From assembly GCA_963703945.1 (NCBI GenBank), contig CAVPGM010000025.1:1-64000 (forward strand): a stretch of 64,000 nucleotides of DNA, written 5' to 3'. Under the pieces are notes generated by a model, which saw only the letters and a program-made list of their open reading frames with translations, was not told where the DNA came from and did not search any database. Positions 52,065 through 59,759 of this stretch are shown in pieces; positions within the stretch are counted from its first letter, which is position 1, and every line of letters begins with the position of its first letter. The position numbers were made by a program, and so were the translations under genes. Source of the DNA: JALORV01 sp963703945 (lineage in GTDB: Bacteria > Pseudomonadota > Gammaproteobacteria > Burkholderiales > Burkholderiaceae_F).

Positions 52065-54092
52065 TCAATGCGTGCGCCGCGCGATGTTTGCGACTGACGG
52101 AGGCTGCTGCGAGGTCTGTTTGGTCTGCTTCAGTGCCGGCTCGACCGGCGCTAACAGTTGCTGGCAATTTGAGTCTTCACCGGGGCCGGTTTCGATCAGC
52201 GGAATCAGCGCCGCGAGCGGGTTGATCACGCCGAGTGCGAGCGCAGCTCCGCCACGCAGCAGCGCGCCCGAACTCACCGTCATACGCGGTCTACGAAACG
52301 TGCCCTCGATGTGCAACGGGGCGCGCACGGACAGGATGCTCGGCTGTTTGGGTCTCGCCTCGATCTCGATCTCGAATTGTTCCGAACCCAGATCGACGGC
52401 CCCGGTTCCATCGACGCGGGCCCTTTCTGTGTCGAGCACCATCAGCTGCGAGCGGCCGACGCCATCTTTGACCACCAGCGATACGGCTGCGCAACGTACC
52501 GCGACAGGCTCGTCTCCGCGGATCATCAACGGGAGCAGTTGCCCGCCGTCCAGACTTGCCGCAGCAATTACCGCATGCGAGATCAACCCACCGGACATCG
52601 CTGCTGCCACGGTGCCATTCGACGTCTTCATGACTTCCGCCACGGACTGGCCCTGACCCTTCAGGCGGATCTGGGCGCCGAGTTCACCCGCGCTCAGGCG
52701 ACTGCGATCGATGGTCGGAAACAGGCGCGCAAAGCTGACCCTTCTGAAATCGACTGCGGCCTCGGCAGCCATCGGCGCCTTGCGAGCGTCGAGCGCAACC
52801 GTGGAAACGATCTCACCTCCGGCGAAGCCAAACTTCAGCGGCCGCAGATGGAGCACGCCGTCGAGCAGTTCGACATGCATCGAAAGATCCTCCGGAGGCA
52901 GTTCCGGACTTACGACCAGCTGGCGTGCATCAAGAGTGACCTCGGCATTCATGGCATTCATGCGCGACAGCTCGAACTTCGCATCGGGAAGCACCCGTGG
53001 TTCCCTGCGCCGCTCCTCTTCGTCGGCCGGAACGCCGATCAGGAAGCCGAGGTCGGCCAGCGCCAGGCGGTTGCTGTCGAGCATTGCCGTAAACAAGGGT
53101 CTCGGCTCCATCAGCTCGAAGACGCCGTAGCCACGCAGGTCGCTGCGACCTATCCGGCCGGAGATGTCGTCGAACAGGAAGACCTTCTCGTGCAGCCGCA
53201 ACCTGCCCTGCAGCCGATAGGGTGGCGTCGAGGGCAGCGCCAGCGGAATCGTCGGATAGAGCGTCGACAGGCTCGGGCCTGCGATCGCGAGGTGCGTGTC
53301 GATCGACATCTTGCCGAGCAGGTCGGAGAGCCCGCCCTCGGCGTCGAGGCTCGTTCGGCCGATTTCGACGTGACCCTTGAACGGAAATGGCGTGCTCGTG
53401 TCGCGCAACGTGACGAGCGTGCCCGAATACGCCTGACCGGAAAATGGCGTCTTCCGATACCGCCCGGTCAGCTCGTAACGTGTGGTCCAGGCTGTTGCCC
53501 CGGGGGAATCCTGCATCGAGTCCGCACGCGCTCGCACCTCAAGGTCGGTCACGGCATCGCGCACCGACAGCACAACATCGTTCAGCGTCACGGCTTCAAC
53601 GATTGTGGTCTGCCAGCGCGGAGGCCGTATCGCCGCGCCGCCGCGTTGTTTCGCGTCCGACGTCGCAGCACCCGGCCAGTTTCCCCTGCCCTCGGCATCG
53701 CGCCGCAGGTCGATGACCGCGCCGCTGACCCCGAGCTCGATCAGTTCGATTCGGCCGACCAGCAAGGGCCACGGCGACACGTGCAGCGACAACTCGCGCG
53801 CTTTCAGCAGCGGCGCTGCAGCGTCGCTGCCATCGACCGTTACACCACGAAGTTGCAGTCGGGGCCCCTGCTCCCACAGGCCGTTCAGTTCGTCGATGGT
53901 CACCTCGCGACCGATGCTCGCCGACATCCGACGCTCGAGCGGCACACGAAGCCAGCTCCATTCGAACGCCAGTGCAACGACCACGCCTGCGCCGACCACT
54001 GACGCTGCTGCGAACATTGCTGCGCGCAGGCGCACTGCGCCCGACCCCGAGCGAGCGCGCTCGCTCCATCTGCGACTCGTCTTCATTTGCAT
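52065..54092 (-). CDS. AsmA family protein
   Basis: 675 aa from ATG 54092 (others at 54086 and 54176). One N-terminal membrane helix (AAASVVGAGVVVALAF), then a long beta-rich periplasmic body and the AsmA-like C-terminal region (GELGAQIRLKGQGQSVAEVM, NGTVAAAMSGGLISHAVI, APLHIEGTFRRPRMTV). AsmA-like proteins span the periplasm and help move phospholipids or assemble the outer membrane. Intact over its full length. Confidence 0.85.
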   Translation of the reverse strand: MQMKTSRRWSERARSGSGAVRLRAAMFAAASVVGAGVVVALAFEWSWLRVPLERRMSASIGREVTIDELNGLWEQGPRLQLRGVTVDGSDAAAPLLKARELSLHVSPWPLLVGRIELIELGVSGAVIDLRRDAEGRGNWPGAATSDAKQRGGAAIRPPRWQTTIVEAVTLNDVVLSVRDAVTDLEVRARADSMQDSPGATAWTTRYELTGRYRKTPFSGQAYSGTLVTLRDTSTPFPFKGHVEIGRTSLDAEGGLSDLLGKMSIDTHLAIAGPSLSTLYPTIPLALPSTPPYRLQGRLRLHEKVFLFDDISGRIGRSDLRGYGVFELMEPRPLFTAMLDSNRLALADLGFLIGVPADEEERRREPRVLPDAKFELSRMNAMNAEVTLDARQLVVSPELPPEDLSMHVELLDGVLHLRPLKFGFAGGEIVSTVALDARKAPMAAEAAVDFRRVSFARLFPTIDRSRLSAGELGAQIRLKGQGQSVAEVMKTSNGTVAAAMSGGLISHAVIAAASLDGGQLLPLMIRGDEPVAVRCAAVSLVVKDGVGRSQLMVLDTERARVDGTGAVDLGSEQFEIEIEARPKQPSILSVRAPLHIEGTFRRPRMTVSSGALLRGGAALALGVINPLAALIPLIETGPGEDSNCQQLLAPVEPALKQTKQTSQQPPSVANIARRTH

Positions 54093-54115
54093 CGAATTCG
54101 CCTGTGCGCAACGCT

Positions 54116-54129
54116 GCAAGCGACGCGCC
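54116..54129 (-). promoter_or_regulatory. Sigma-54-like site before the AsmA gene
   Basis: GGCGCGTCGCTTGC, one mismatch in the -24. Predicted start only ~12 nt before ATG 54092. Confidence 0.4.
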
Positions 54130-54238
54130 TGCGTGTTTCTGGCCTCAAACATGGAGTCGTCGTACATCCCCTGCACGATCCTGCAGGTGGTGGGCAGCGA
54201 GACGACCGGGGCCTGGCTGCGCGCTACCCGGCTCGCTC

Positions 54239-54252
54239 GGAACGCGGCTTGC
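54239..54252 (+). promoter_or_regulatory. Sigma-54 promoter before a small lipoprotein gene
   Basis: GGAACGCGGCTTGC followed by T, one mismatch; start about 22 nt before ATG 54286. Confidence 0.5.
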
Positions 54253-54285
54253 TCTTTATCGAGCGGGCGTCGAGTGGAATCCGTG

Positions 54286-54465
54286 ATGCAAGGCGCGAGC
54301 GCTTCATTGATTCGACTGGGCGGCGGGTCCGTGATCGCCGTGCTTGCGCTGGTCGCGTGCGTGGAAACTCGCGGCTCGGGCCGAATGCCGGCGTCGGGCC
54401 GACGCCCACCGAGTGCGTCGACCGGGATGCGGCAAAAAAAGGGGCCCGGACGAGCGCGCGGTTAG
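54286..54465 (+). CDS. 59-aa putative lipoprotein
   Basis: ATG 54286. Signal segment SVIAVLALVAC with lipobox LVAC at about residue 25; the mature part is short, basic and Pro/Gly/Arg-rich. The ribosome site is weak. Its 3' end overlaps a terminator serving the opposite strand. Real gene status rests on the sigma-54 site and the lipobox. Confidence 0.45.
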   Translation: MQGASASLIRLGGGSVIAVLALVACVETRGSGRMPASGRRPPSASTGMRQKKGPGRARG

Positions 54466-54480
54466 CGCGCGTCGCCCGGG
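54434..54480 (-). terminator. Rho-independent terminator after the 71-aa gene
   Basis: On the minus strand GCCCGGGCGACGCGCGC pairs with GCGCGCTCGTCCGGGC (two mismatches) around a CTAACC loop and runs into CCCC and seven T. Oriented for the gene at 54487-54702. Confidence 0.75.
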
Positions 54481-54486
54481 CAAGCC

Positions 54487-54702
54487 TCAGCGTTGCTGCT
54501 TGGACTTGCCTCCCCAACGCATATCGTCCGACTGGTGCGTCGACGATGAGCCGACCGGTTCCCTTGCTTCGTCGTCCTTGTCCGGCGGCCGACGGGTGGT
54601 TTCTGACTGCTTCGGCATCTGGTCCTGAGACTTTTTGCGGTTGTCCGCCGAGTCCTTTTCCTGCTGATATTGCTCGCGGCCCTTCTGTTGATCACGGTTC
54701 AT
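54487..54702 (-). CDS. 71-aa hydrophilic stress-type protein
   Basis: ATG 54702, AGGAGA 5 nt upstream, and its own terminator 7 bp after the stop. Gln, Lys, Asp and Ser-rich without hydrophobic core (NRDQQKGREQYQQEKDSAD at the start), so disordered, like hydrophilin or desiccation-type proteins. Family not recognised. Confidence 0.65.
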   Translation of the reverse strand: MNRDQQKGREQYQQEKDSADNRKKSQDQMPKQSETTRRPPDKDDEAREPVGSSSTHQSDDMRWGGKSKQQR

Positions 54703-54757
54703 GGATTTCTCCTGTATCAGTGCTGTGTCCGCCCTTCGGACAAGCCGGCATCATCCA

Positions 54758-54771
54758 GCAAGCGCGATGCC
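54758..54771 (-). promoter_or_regulatory. Sigma-54 promoter before the 71-aa hydrophilic gene
   Basis: GGCATCGCGCTTGC on the minus strand, one mismatch; leader about 44 nt to ATG 54702. Confidence 0.5.
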
Positions 54772-54807
54772 TCGTCGTCTACGATGGGCTCAAGCGAAGA
54801 TGGGCTT

Positions 54808-55176
54808 TCAGGCACGGCTGTTGCCGTACATCCGAACCGGTCGGCCGTTCGATCCGGTCATGTCGGCCGGCTTCATCTCGTCGTTGAGCAGTTTCCATCC
54901 GAGGCCGCAGACCACCGCGCCGCCGGCCAGCTGTATCTCGGGCAGCGACAGTCCGAACAGTCGCAGCACGAGCGTGCCTAACAGCAATGTCCCCAGCAGC
55001 AGGGCGAATGAGTGCACCGCAACACGGCGTGCAAGCGCCGCTCGCGTCTGCTCGTCGCAACCTGCCGTCGTGTGCAGGAACAACGGTGCGTCGCCCGGAG
55101 GATTGACTACCGGCAAAATGGCGCCGACGATTACCAGGATTGCGCCGGCGAGTTGGATGAGGTCGGCCCAGACCAT
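54808..55176 (-). CDS. MarC-family N-terminal part, truncated
   Basis: 122 aa from ATG 55176. ILPVVNPPGDAPLFLHTTAG is the MarC signature (NP-G-PLFL), followed by RRVAVHSFALLLGTLLLG and LRLFGLSLPEIQLAGGAVV. Normal MarC proteins have ~200 residues and six helices; here the sequence departs from the family after three helices and stops at 54808. Function of MarC is unknown; this copy is probably inactive. Confidence 0.7.
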   Translation of the reverse strand: MVWADLIQLAGAILVIVGAILPVVNPPGDAPLFLHTTAGCDEQTRAALARRVAVHSFALLLGTLLLGTLVLRLFGLSLPEIQLAGGAVVCGLGWKLLNDEMKPADMTGSNGRPVRMYGNSRA

Positions 55177-55289
55177 GTGGAGCCCCGGCGACGTACCGAA
55201 ATGGAGCCGCAAGAGTACAACGGTCGCTCGCCGGTACTTCGAGCAGATTGCCACGCTCGAAGAGCCGAACCCTTGAGGCCGCCCGGCGG

Positions 55290-55604
55290 ATGAACGGCTG
55301 GCGTCACCGCGAGCTGCTGGCCTCGGCCATCATGGCGGCCATTGGCGCGATGTGGCTGTCGGCCGCGTGGACGGCCAGTGCATGGGCCCCTGCGCACAAC
55401 ATTGCGGTCAAGCTCGCGTTCGCGTTCGCTTCGTTCGCGGTTGTCGCTAACCCCCACGTGCTGTTCGAGCGGGCGTCGCTGGAGCGTCTCTTTGACAGCC
55501 GCGAACCACAGGCCATCGTGTTCGGCTTGCTGGCAACGCTGGGAATCGCCTGCGCCATCGCCGCGGTCGGCGCATGGCTGCTGGGCCCGTTCCTGCCCGA
55601 TTGA
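55290..55604 (+). CDS. Small three-helix membrane protein
   Basis: 104 aa from ATG 55290. Hydrophobic segments LLASAIMAAIGAMWLSAAW, VKLAFAFASFAVVANPHVL and LLATLGIACAIAAVGAWLL. No recognised motif. Diverges from marC. Confidence 0.6.
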   Translation: MNGWRHRELLASAIMAAIGAMWLSAAWTASAWAPAHNIAVKLAFAFASFAVVANPHVLFERASLERLFDSREPQAIVFGLLATLGIACAIAAVGAWLLGPFLPD

Positions 55605-55780
55605 AGGCCTCCGCGCGGTGGCCGCGCCGCGACTCCAGCGTGCTCTCGCGGCGACGGCGGCTGCCCCGTTGATGCAGACTTTCATCGAGCGCACACGCCG
55701 CACCCGGCCGGGTATAGGCCCGTACGCGCTGGCCATAATGCGGGCTTTCCCGACCGCTGCGCGCACTTGCGCAAGGGCCC

Positions 55781-56353
55781 ATGACGTCCGCCGGTTCCGC
55801 CATCGCATTGAGACTGGCCACGCCCGCCGATGCGCTGTGCATCGGCGTGCTGGCGACCCAGGTTTTTCTCGAGACCTATGCCACGGAAGGTGTCCGGCCG
55901 TCGCTCGCTCGCGAAGTCCTGGCGCATTGCTCTACAGCGGCGATTGCCGATCGCCTCGCACAGCCGTCGACCCGCTTCATCGTCGCTGAAGCCGTTGGGC
56001 ATCTGCGCGGATTCGCGCAACTGAGCTGCGAGTCCCGCCACGCGCTGGTCGACGCGCGCCGCGCGGCCCAGCTCGATCGCCTGTACGTTCAGGCGCGCTT
56101 CAGCGGCATCGGGCTGGGGATGACATTGCTGCGCCACGCCGAGCAATGCGCCGCGCAATTCGGCGCTGACGTCCTGTGGCTGACCACGTGGGTCGAAAAT
56201 CGCCGCGCACTCGCGTTCTACCGACGGCAGGGCTACGAGGACGTCGGCGCGACGCCGTACGTGTTCGAGGACGAACAGTACGAAAACCGGGTGATGCGCA
56301 AATCGCTTTCCGATCGAACCGCCACCGCGGAATTCGCCGCGCCACGGCCGTAG
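55781..56353 (+). CDS. GNAT family N-acetyltransferase
   Basis: 190 aa. GNAT motif A is DRLYVQARFSGIGLGMTLL (acetyl-CoA loop SGIGLG) and motif B WLTTWVENRRALAFYRRQGY. N-terminal IALRLATPADALCIG is the usual start. Substrate unknown; could acetylate small amines or protein N-termini. Confidence 0.85.
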   Translation: MTSAGSAIALRLATPADALCIGVLATQVFLETYATEGVRPSLAREVLAHCSTAAIADRLAQPSTRFIVAEAVGHLRGFAQLSCESRHALVDARRAAQLDRLYVQARFSGIGLGMTLLRHAEQCAAQFGADVLWLTTWVENRRALAFYRRQGYEDVGATPYVFEDEQYENRVMRKSLSDRTATAEFAAPRP

Positions 56354-56377
56354 TCCGATTCAATCGCGGGATGAACG

Positions 56378-57134
56378 ATGCCATTTCACTTTGAGAACAA
56401 GCGGGTCGTCGTGGCCGGCGGAAGCCGCGGGATCGGCCGCGCCATCGCACTCGGTTTCGCGGCGGCGGGTGCCGACGTCTCGATCTGCGCGCGCGGCGCC
56501 GCCGCGCTGGAAGCGACGCGGGCCGAACTTGCAGCGACCGGGCGTCGCGTGCACACCGCCGTGTGCGACCTCGCCGACGGACCCGCGGTGACTCGCTACG
56601 TCACGGACGCCGGCGAAGCGCTCGGCGGCATCGACGTGCTCGTCAATAACGCCTCCGGATTCGGCATGGGCGACGACGAAGCGGGCTGGAGTGCCGGGCT
56701 TTCGGTCGATGTGATGGCGACAGTCCGCGCGTCGCATGCCGCGCTGCCGCTGCTCGCAGCGTCTCAAGGCGCTTCGATCATCAACGTCGCGTCGATCTCA
56801 GGATTCCGTCCATCGACTCGCGCGCCCGCCTACGGCGCGGTGAAGGCCGTGGTCATGCACTACACCGCGAGCCAGGCTGCCGCACTCGCGCGCCAAGGGC
56901 ATCCGCGTGAACTGCATCGCCCCAGGATCGATCGAATTTCCGGGCGGGCACTGGGAGTCGCGGCGATTGGCCAAGGATCCGCTCTACGCACAGATCCTCG
57001 CGAAGATTCCGTTCGGCCGCATGGGCACTCCGGACGAAGTGGCGGAGGTCGCGCTGTTCCTTGCGTCCAGGCACGCCCGCTGGATCACCGGGCAGACCCT
57101 GGTGGTCGACGGCGGTCAGTTGTTGGGAGCTTGA
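56378..57134 (+). CDS. Short-chain dehydrogenase/reductase, one +1 shift
   Basis: ATG 56378. Classical SDR: VVVAGGSRGIGRAIALG, NNAS motif in VLVNNASGFG, catalytic Ser in NVASISGF and Tyr-Lys in PAYGAVKAV. One extra base near 56900 (in the KGIRVNCIAPGSIEF segment) splits the gene; the second part ends ITGQTLVVDGGQLLGA at 57134. Corrected length 251 aa. NAD(P)-dependent oxidoreductase of unknown substrate. Confidence 0.85.
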
Positions 57135-57209
57135 ACCGTGCTCGAAGCGGGCATGCCGCTGGCATCGACAAAGTTCGATGGTTCAGTGAAGCTACTCGCT
57201 CATCTCGGT

Positions 57210-57569
57210 CTACTCCGAAAGAACCTTGTCAGCCCATTCGATCAACTGAACCAGGATGGCCGGATTGGCGAAGCTCGCGTTCTTTTCCGCAAGATCGGTG
57301 TCCAGGACTCCACGAGCCACTGAGCAGGCACCTCAAACGTGGATCGGCACACGAAGCGTGATATTGGCCTGAAGTGCTTCGGCGAGCGGTGGCCAGCCGA
57401 CCGGGACGACGGCCCGCGCAACGCAATCGCGCATCAGCGAAACCGCTTCTCCCAGCAGGAATATCTGCACGCCATGGCCGGCTTCCGCCAGGGCCTTGGC
57501 GTGCAGGAAGGCGAATGCCGCCTTGGTCGGATCATCCGAGCCCCAGGCACTCTTGATCAGAACCTTCAT
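57210..57569 (-). CDS. DsrE-family protein with in-frame TGA at the CxxC cysteine (candidate selenoprotein)
   Basis: From ATG 57569 the frame reads MKVLIKSAWGSDDPTKAAFAF, KALAEAGHGVQIFLLGEAVSL and VPIHV, then TGA at 57335-57333, then continues without any shift as GACSVARGVLDTDLAEKN and ends ILVQLIEWADKVLSE with TAG at 57210 (119 residues in all). DsrE/DsrF-like proteins carry a conserved CxxC in just this place (V-C-G-A-C-x-x-x-RG), so the TGA replaces the first cysteine, giving a Sec-Gly-Ala-Cys pair if read as selenocysteine. A small hairpin with a GU-containing apex starts 14 nt after the TGA. DsrE-like selenoproteins have been reported from marine metagenomes. Otherwise this is a nonsense mutation making a 78-aa fragment. 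Confidence 0.75.
57297..57332 (-). promoter_or_regulatory. Possible bacterial SECIS-like hairpin
   Basis: Directly after the TGA the minus strand has GGTGCC...GGACACC as an outer partial stem and GGCTC-GTG-GAGTCC as an inner one with a bulged T; the apical GTG begins 20 nt after the TGA, within the 16-37 nt window used by bacterial SECIS elements, and contains the GU usually needed for SelB. Stability was judged by eye only. Confidence 0.35.
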
Positions 57570-57706
57570 GCCAATCTCCCCGTGAGCAGCGGTCCTTAAT
57601 CTAGTCCAAGGGCGCCGGTGCGCAAAGCGGCGTCACGTTCCGTGTGATCGGTCCTTGCATCGACTAGATTCTGGCCTTCGGCAATCGCTGCACGGACAAC
57701 TCGAGC

Positions 57707-58600
57707 ATGTACAGCCCGGTCACCCTCTTCGCCGTCGCCTCGGTTATCTGGGGATCGACCTGGCTGGCGATCACGTTTCAGCTGGGAGTGGTTGATCCGG
57801 AGGTTTCGGTCGTCTACCGCTTCGCATTGGCGGCCGCAATTCTGTTTGCGGCCTGCGCACTGCGCCAAAGGCCGCTCGCTTTTTCGGGACGCATCCACGC
57901 GTGGATGGCCGCACAGGGTGCGACGTTGTTCGGACTCAACTATGTCGGCGTGTACCTGGCCGAGCGACACGTGGCATCGGGCCTGGTGGCCGTGGCCTTT
58001 TCGACGCTGGTATTCCTGGTACCGATCGGCGCCCGGCTTATCTATGGGACACCGCTGCTGCCGCGAGTCGCGCTGGGCGCGTTGCTCGGCGTTGCGGGCG
58101 TCGCCGCGCTCTTCCTGCCGGAACTCCGCGCTGCCACAGTGGGCGGCAGTGCCGCCGTGGGCGTCGCTTACGCGCTCGGTTCCACCGTGATCGCGGCCAT
58201 CGGCAATCTGGTCACAGTGCGATTGCATCGTGAGAAGGTTCCACTGATGAGCGGAACGGCATGGGGCATGAGCTATGGCGCACTGACCGCGGCCGCGGTC
58301 GCTTGGGCCGGTGGCTCGCCATGGGGGTTCGACTGGCGGGCTTCCTATGTCGTTTCGCTCGCGTACCTGGCCGTGTTCGGCAGCATCGTTGCTTTCGGCG
58401 CGTACTTCAAACTCATCCAACGTGTCGGCGCCGACCGCGCCAGCTTTACCGCCGTTGCCATTCCTGTCGTGGCGATGGCCCTGAGTACGGTCTTCGAGAA
58501 CTACCGCTGGACAGCAACCGCCGCGGCCGGAGCCGCGCTGGCGCTGCTCGGAAATTACCTGGCTCTGGCCGCCGCGCGCCGGCGTTCGGAAACAAGCTGA
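57707..58600 (+). CDS. EamA/DMT superfamily exporter
   Basis: 297 aa, ten membrane helices in two EamA repeats: SVIWGSTWLAITFQLG at the start, ALGALLGVAGVAALFLPE at the first repeat end, and AYLAVFGSIVAFGAYFKLIQ with AALALLGNYLALAAARR at the C-terminus. Exports metabolites such as amino acids; substrate not predictable. Stands alone. Confidence 0.85.
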   Translation: MYSPVTLFAVASVIWGSTWLAITFQLGVVDPEVSVVYRFALAAAILFAACALRQRPLAFSGRIHAWMAAQGATLFGLNYVGVYLAERHVASGLVAVAFSTLVFLVPIGARLIYGTPLLPRVALGALLGVAGVAALFLPELRAATVGGSAAVGVAYALGSTVIAAIGNLVTVRLHREKVPLMSGTAWGMSYGALTAAAVAWAGGSPWGFDWRASYVVSLAYLAVFGSIVAFGAYFKLIQRVGADRASFTAVAIPVVAMALSTVFENYRWTATAAAGAALALLGNYLALAAARRRSETS

Positions 58601-58635
58601 CAATATAGACTCACCGAATTGGACGACGGGCTGAG

Positions 58636-59460
58636 TCACTTCTCACTGCCCAGCGAGGCCCTCAACTGTTGGTAGTGCCGCGCGCGCTCGGAGTCCCCTT
58701 TGTCCCGGTACAAGATCTCCAGTTCCTCGAACACATAACGATCCGGTTGCCCGGCGGTGTCGGCCTCCCGCTCCAGCTGCAGCTGAATGGCCAAAGCCTC
58801 GTCCGATCGTCCCAGCGCGCGCAGGGTCCAGGCCACCATCCAGCGCGCCGACCGAGTCGCCTCGGCGTTCGTTCCCCTCTCACGGATCGCGAGCGCCACC
58901 TGGAATTCGGCCAGCGCCTCGTCATACCGACCGAGCTGATACAACGCGTACCCGAGATTGTTCCGGACCGATGCTTCCCATCGCTTTGCCGCGGGCTGGC
59001 TGGATGACTCGACTACCGCCAGCGCCTGCTGCGCCCACTTGAGCTGATCGGCGGGCGCAACGTCTACGAAGGCGAGCATGTGGATCGCGTCGATCGCCAG
59101 ACCGTCGAGCCCCGCAGCGCGTGCGCGAACGAGCGCGCGCTGGTAAGCCTCGCGGGCCTGCTCCTTCACCTGTGGCGTCTGGGACTCGGGGGGATGGGTC
59201 GCAGAGGCATAGGTGCGACCAAGCTCCAGGTCATACCTGACACGCGCCTCAGGTCCCGCTCGCTGCATCTCGGGCTCGATCTGCTTCAGCACGTCGCGGG
59301 CCCTGTCGAACTGCTTGCGCAACCCGTAGGTCCGCGCGATCTGGGATTGCAGTATCAGCACGTCGTCGCCGGAGGCGGACCCAAGCGCGGCGCGGAAGCG
59401 CTGCTCACTGACATCGGGCCTGCTGAAGTCCCACAATGGTGCGACGTCGATGGCGGCCAT
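58636..59460 (-). CDS. TPR-repeat protein
   Basis: 274 aa from ATG 59460 (a GTG at 59505 would add 15 residues). Helical repeats throughout, best seen in RNNLGYALYQLGRYDEALAEF and RTYGLRKQFDRARDVLKQI. No signal peptide or catalytic motif. A protein-interaction scaffold; partner unknown. Confidence 0.75.
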   Translation of the reverse strand: MAAIDVAPLWDFSRPDVSEQRFRAALGSASGDDVLILQSQIARTYGLRKQFDRARDVLKQIEPEMQRAGPEARVRYDLELGRTYASATHPPESQTPQVKEQAREAYQRALVRARAAGLDGLAIDAIHMLAFVDVAPADQLKWAQQALAVVESSSQPAAKRWEASVRNNLGYALYQLGRYDEALAEFQVALAIRERGTNAEATRSARWMVAWTLRALGRSDEALAIQLQLEREADTAGQPDRYVFEELEILYRDKGDSERARHYQQLRASLGSEK

Positions 59461-59514
59461 GGCGGTAGCGCCTAAGAGCGGAGTTTGCGATGAAGAACGC
59501 GGCACGAACGACCA

Positions 59515-59600
59515 TCGGCGGCGGGGCTCGAACCTGCGGGCAGGACCGAAGGCTAAGGTCCGCGCCCGCCCTCGTCCAGAGGGCGAAGTGCGGTCGCGTT
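59515..59600 (-). other. tRNA-like structured element
   Basis: On the minus strand GCAGG-TTCGAGC-CCCGC looks like a T-arm (one mismatch), GCCCT-CTGGACG-AGGGC like an anticodon arm with GGA (Ser), and GGACC-N9-GGTCC like a long variable arm. The D-arm and a 7-bp acceptor are not convincing, position 37 is C, and no CCA follows. Probably a degenerate tRNA or a coincidental fold in the intergenic space. Confidence 0.25.
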
Positions 59601-59606
59601 ACACCG

Positions 59607-59759
59607 TCAACCCGCGAAGATCACGAAAAGCACGATCGCCCAGAAGAGTCCGCCGAGGAATGCAGAGCGGACCACTCCGGCAGCCGAGGCGAGATCGCCC
59701 TCGTCAGCGACGGGTCGTTCGACCGCGCGGTCGGCGTCGAGTCGGTATGCGGCTTTCAT
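59607..59759 (-). CDS. 50-aa membrane protein, translationally coupled
   Basis: The ATG at 59759 overlaps the upstream stop (ATGA). N-terminal half acidic (YRLDADRAVERPVADEGD), C-terminal half one membrane helix (FLGGLFWAIVLFVIFAG). Unknown function; likely partner of the gene before it. Confidence 0.6.
   Translation of the reverse strand: MKAAYRLDADRAVERPVADEGDLASAAGVVRSAFLGGLFWAIVLFVIFAG

Noticed and set aside
59515..59600. Reading the tRNA-like element as tRNA-Sec
   Set aside because: The only anticodon that fits a 5-bp stem is GGA; no UCA is available and the acceptor stem cannot reach 8 bp.
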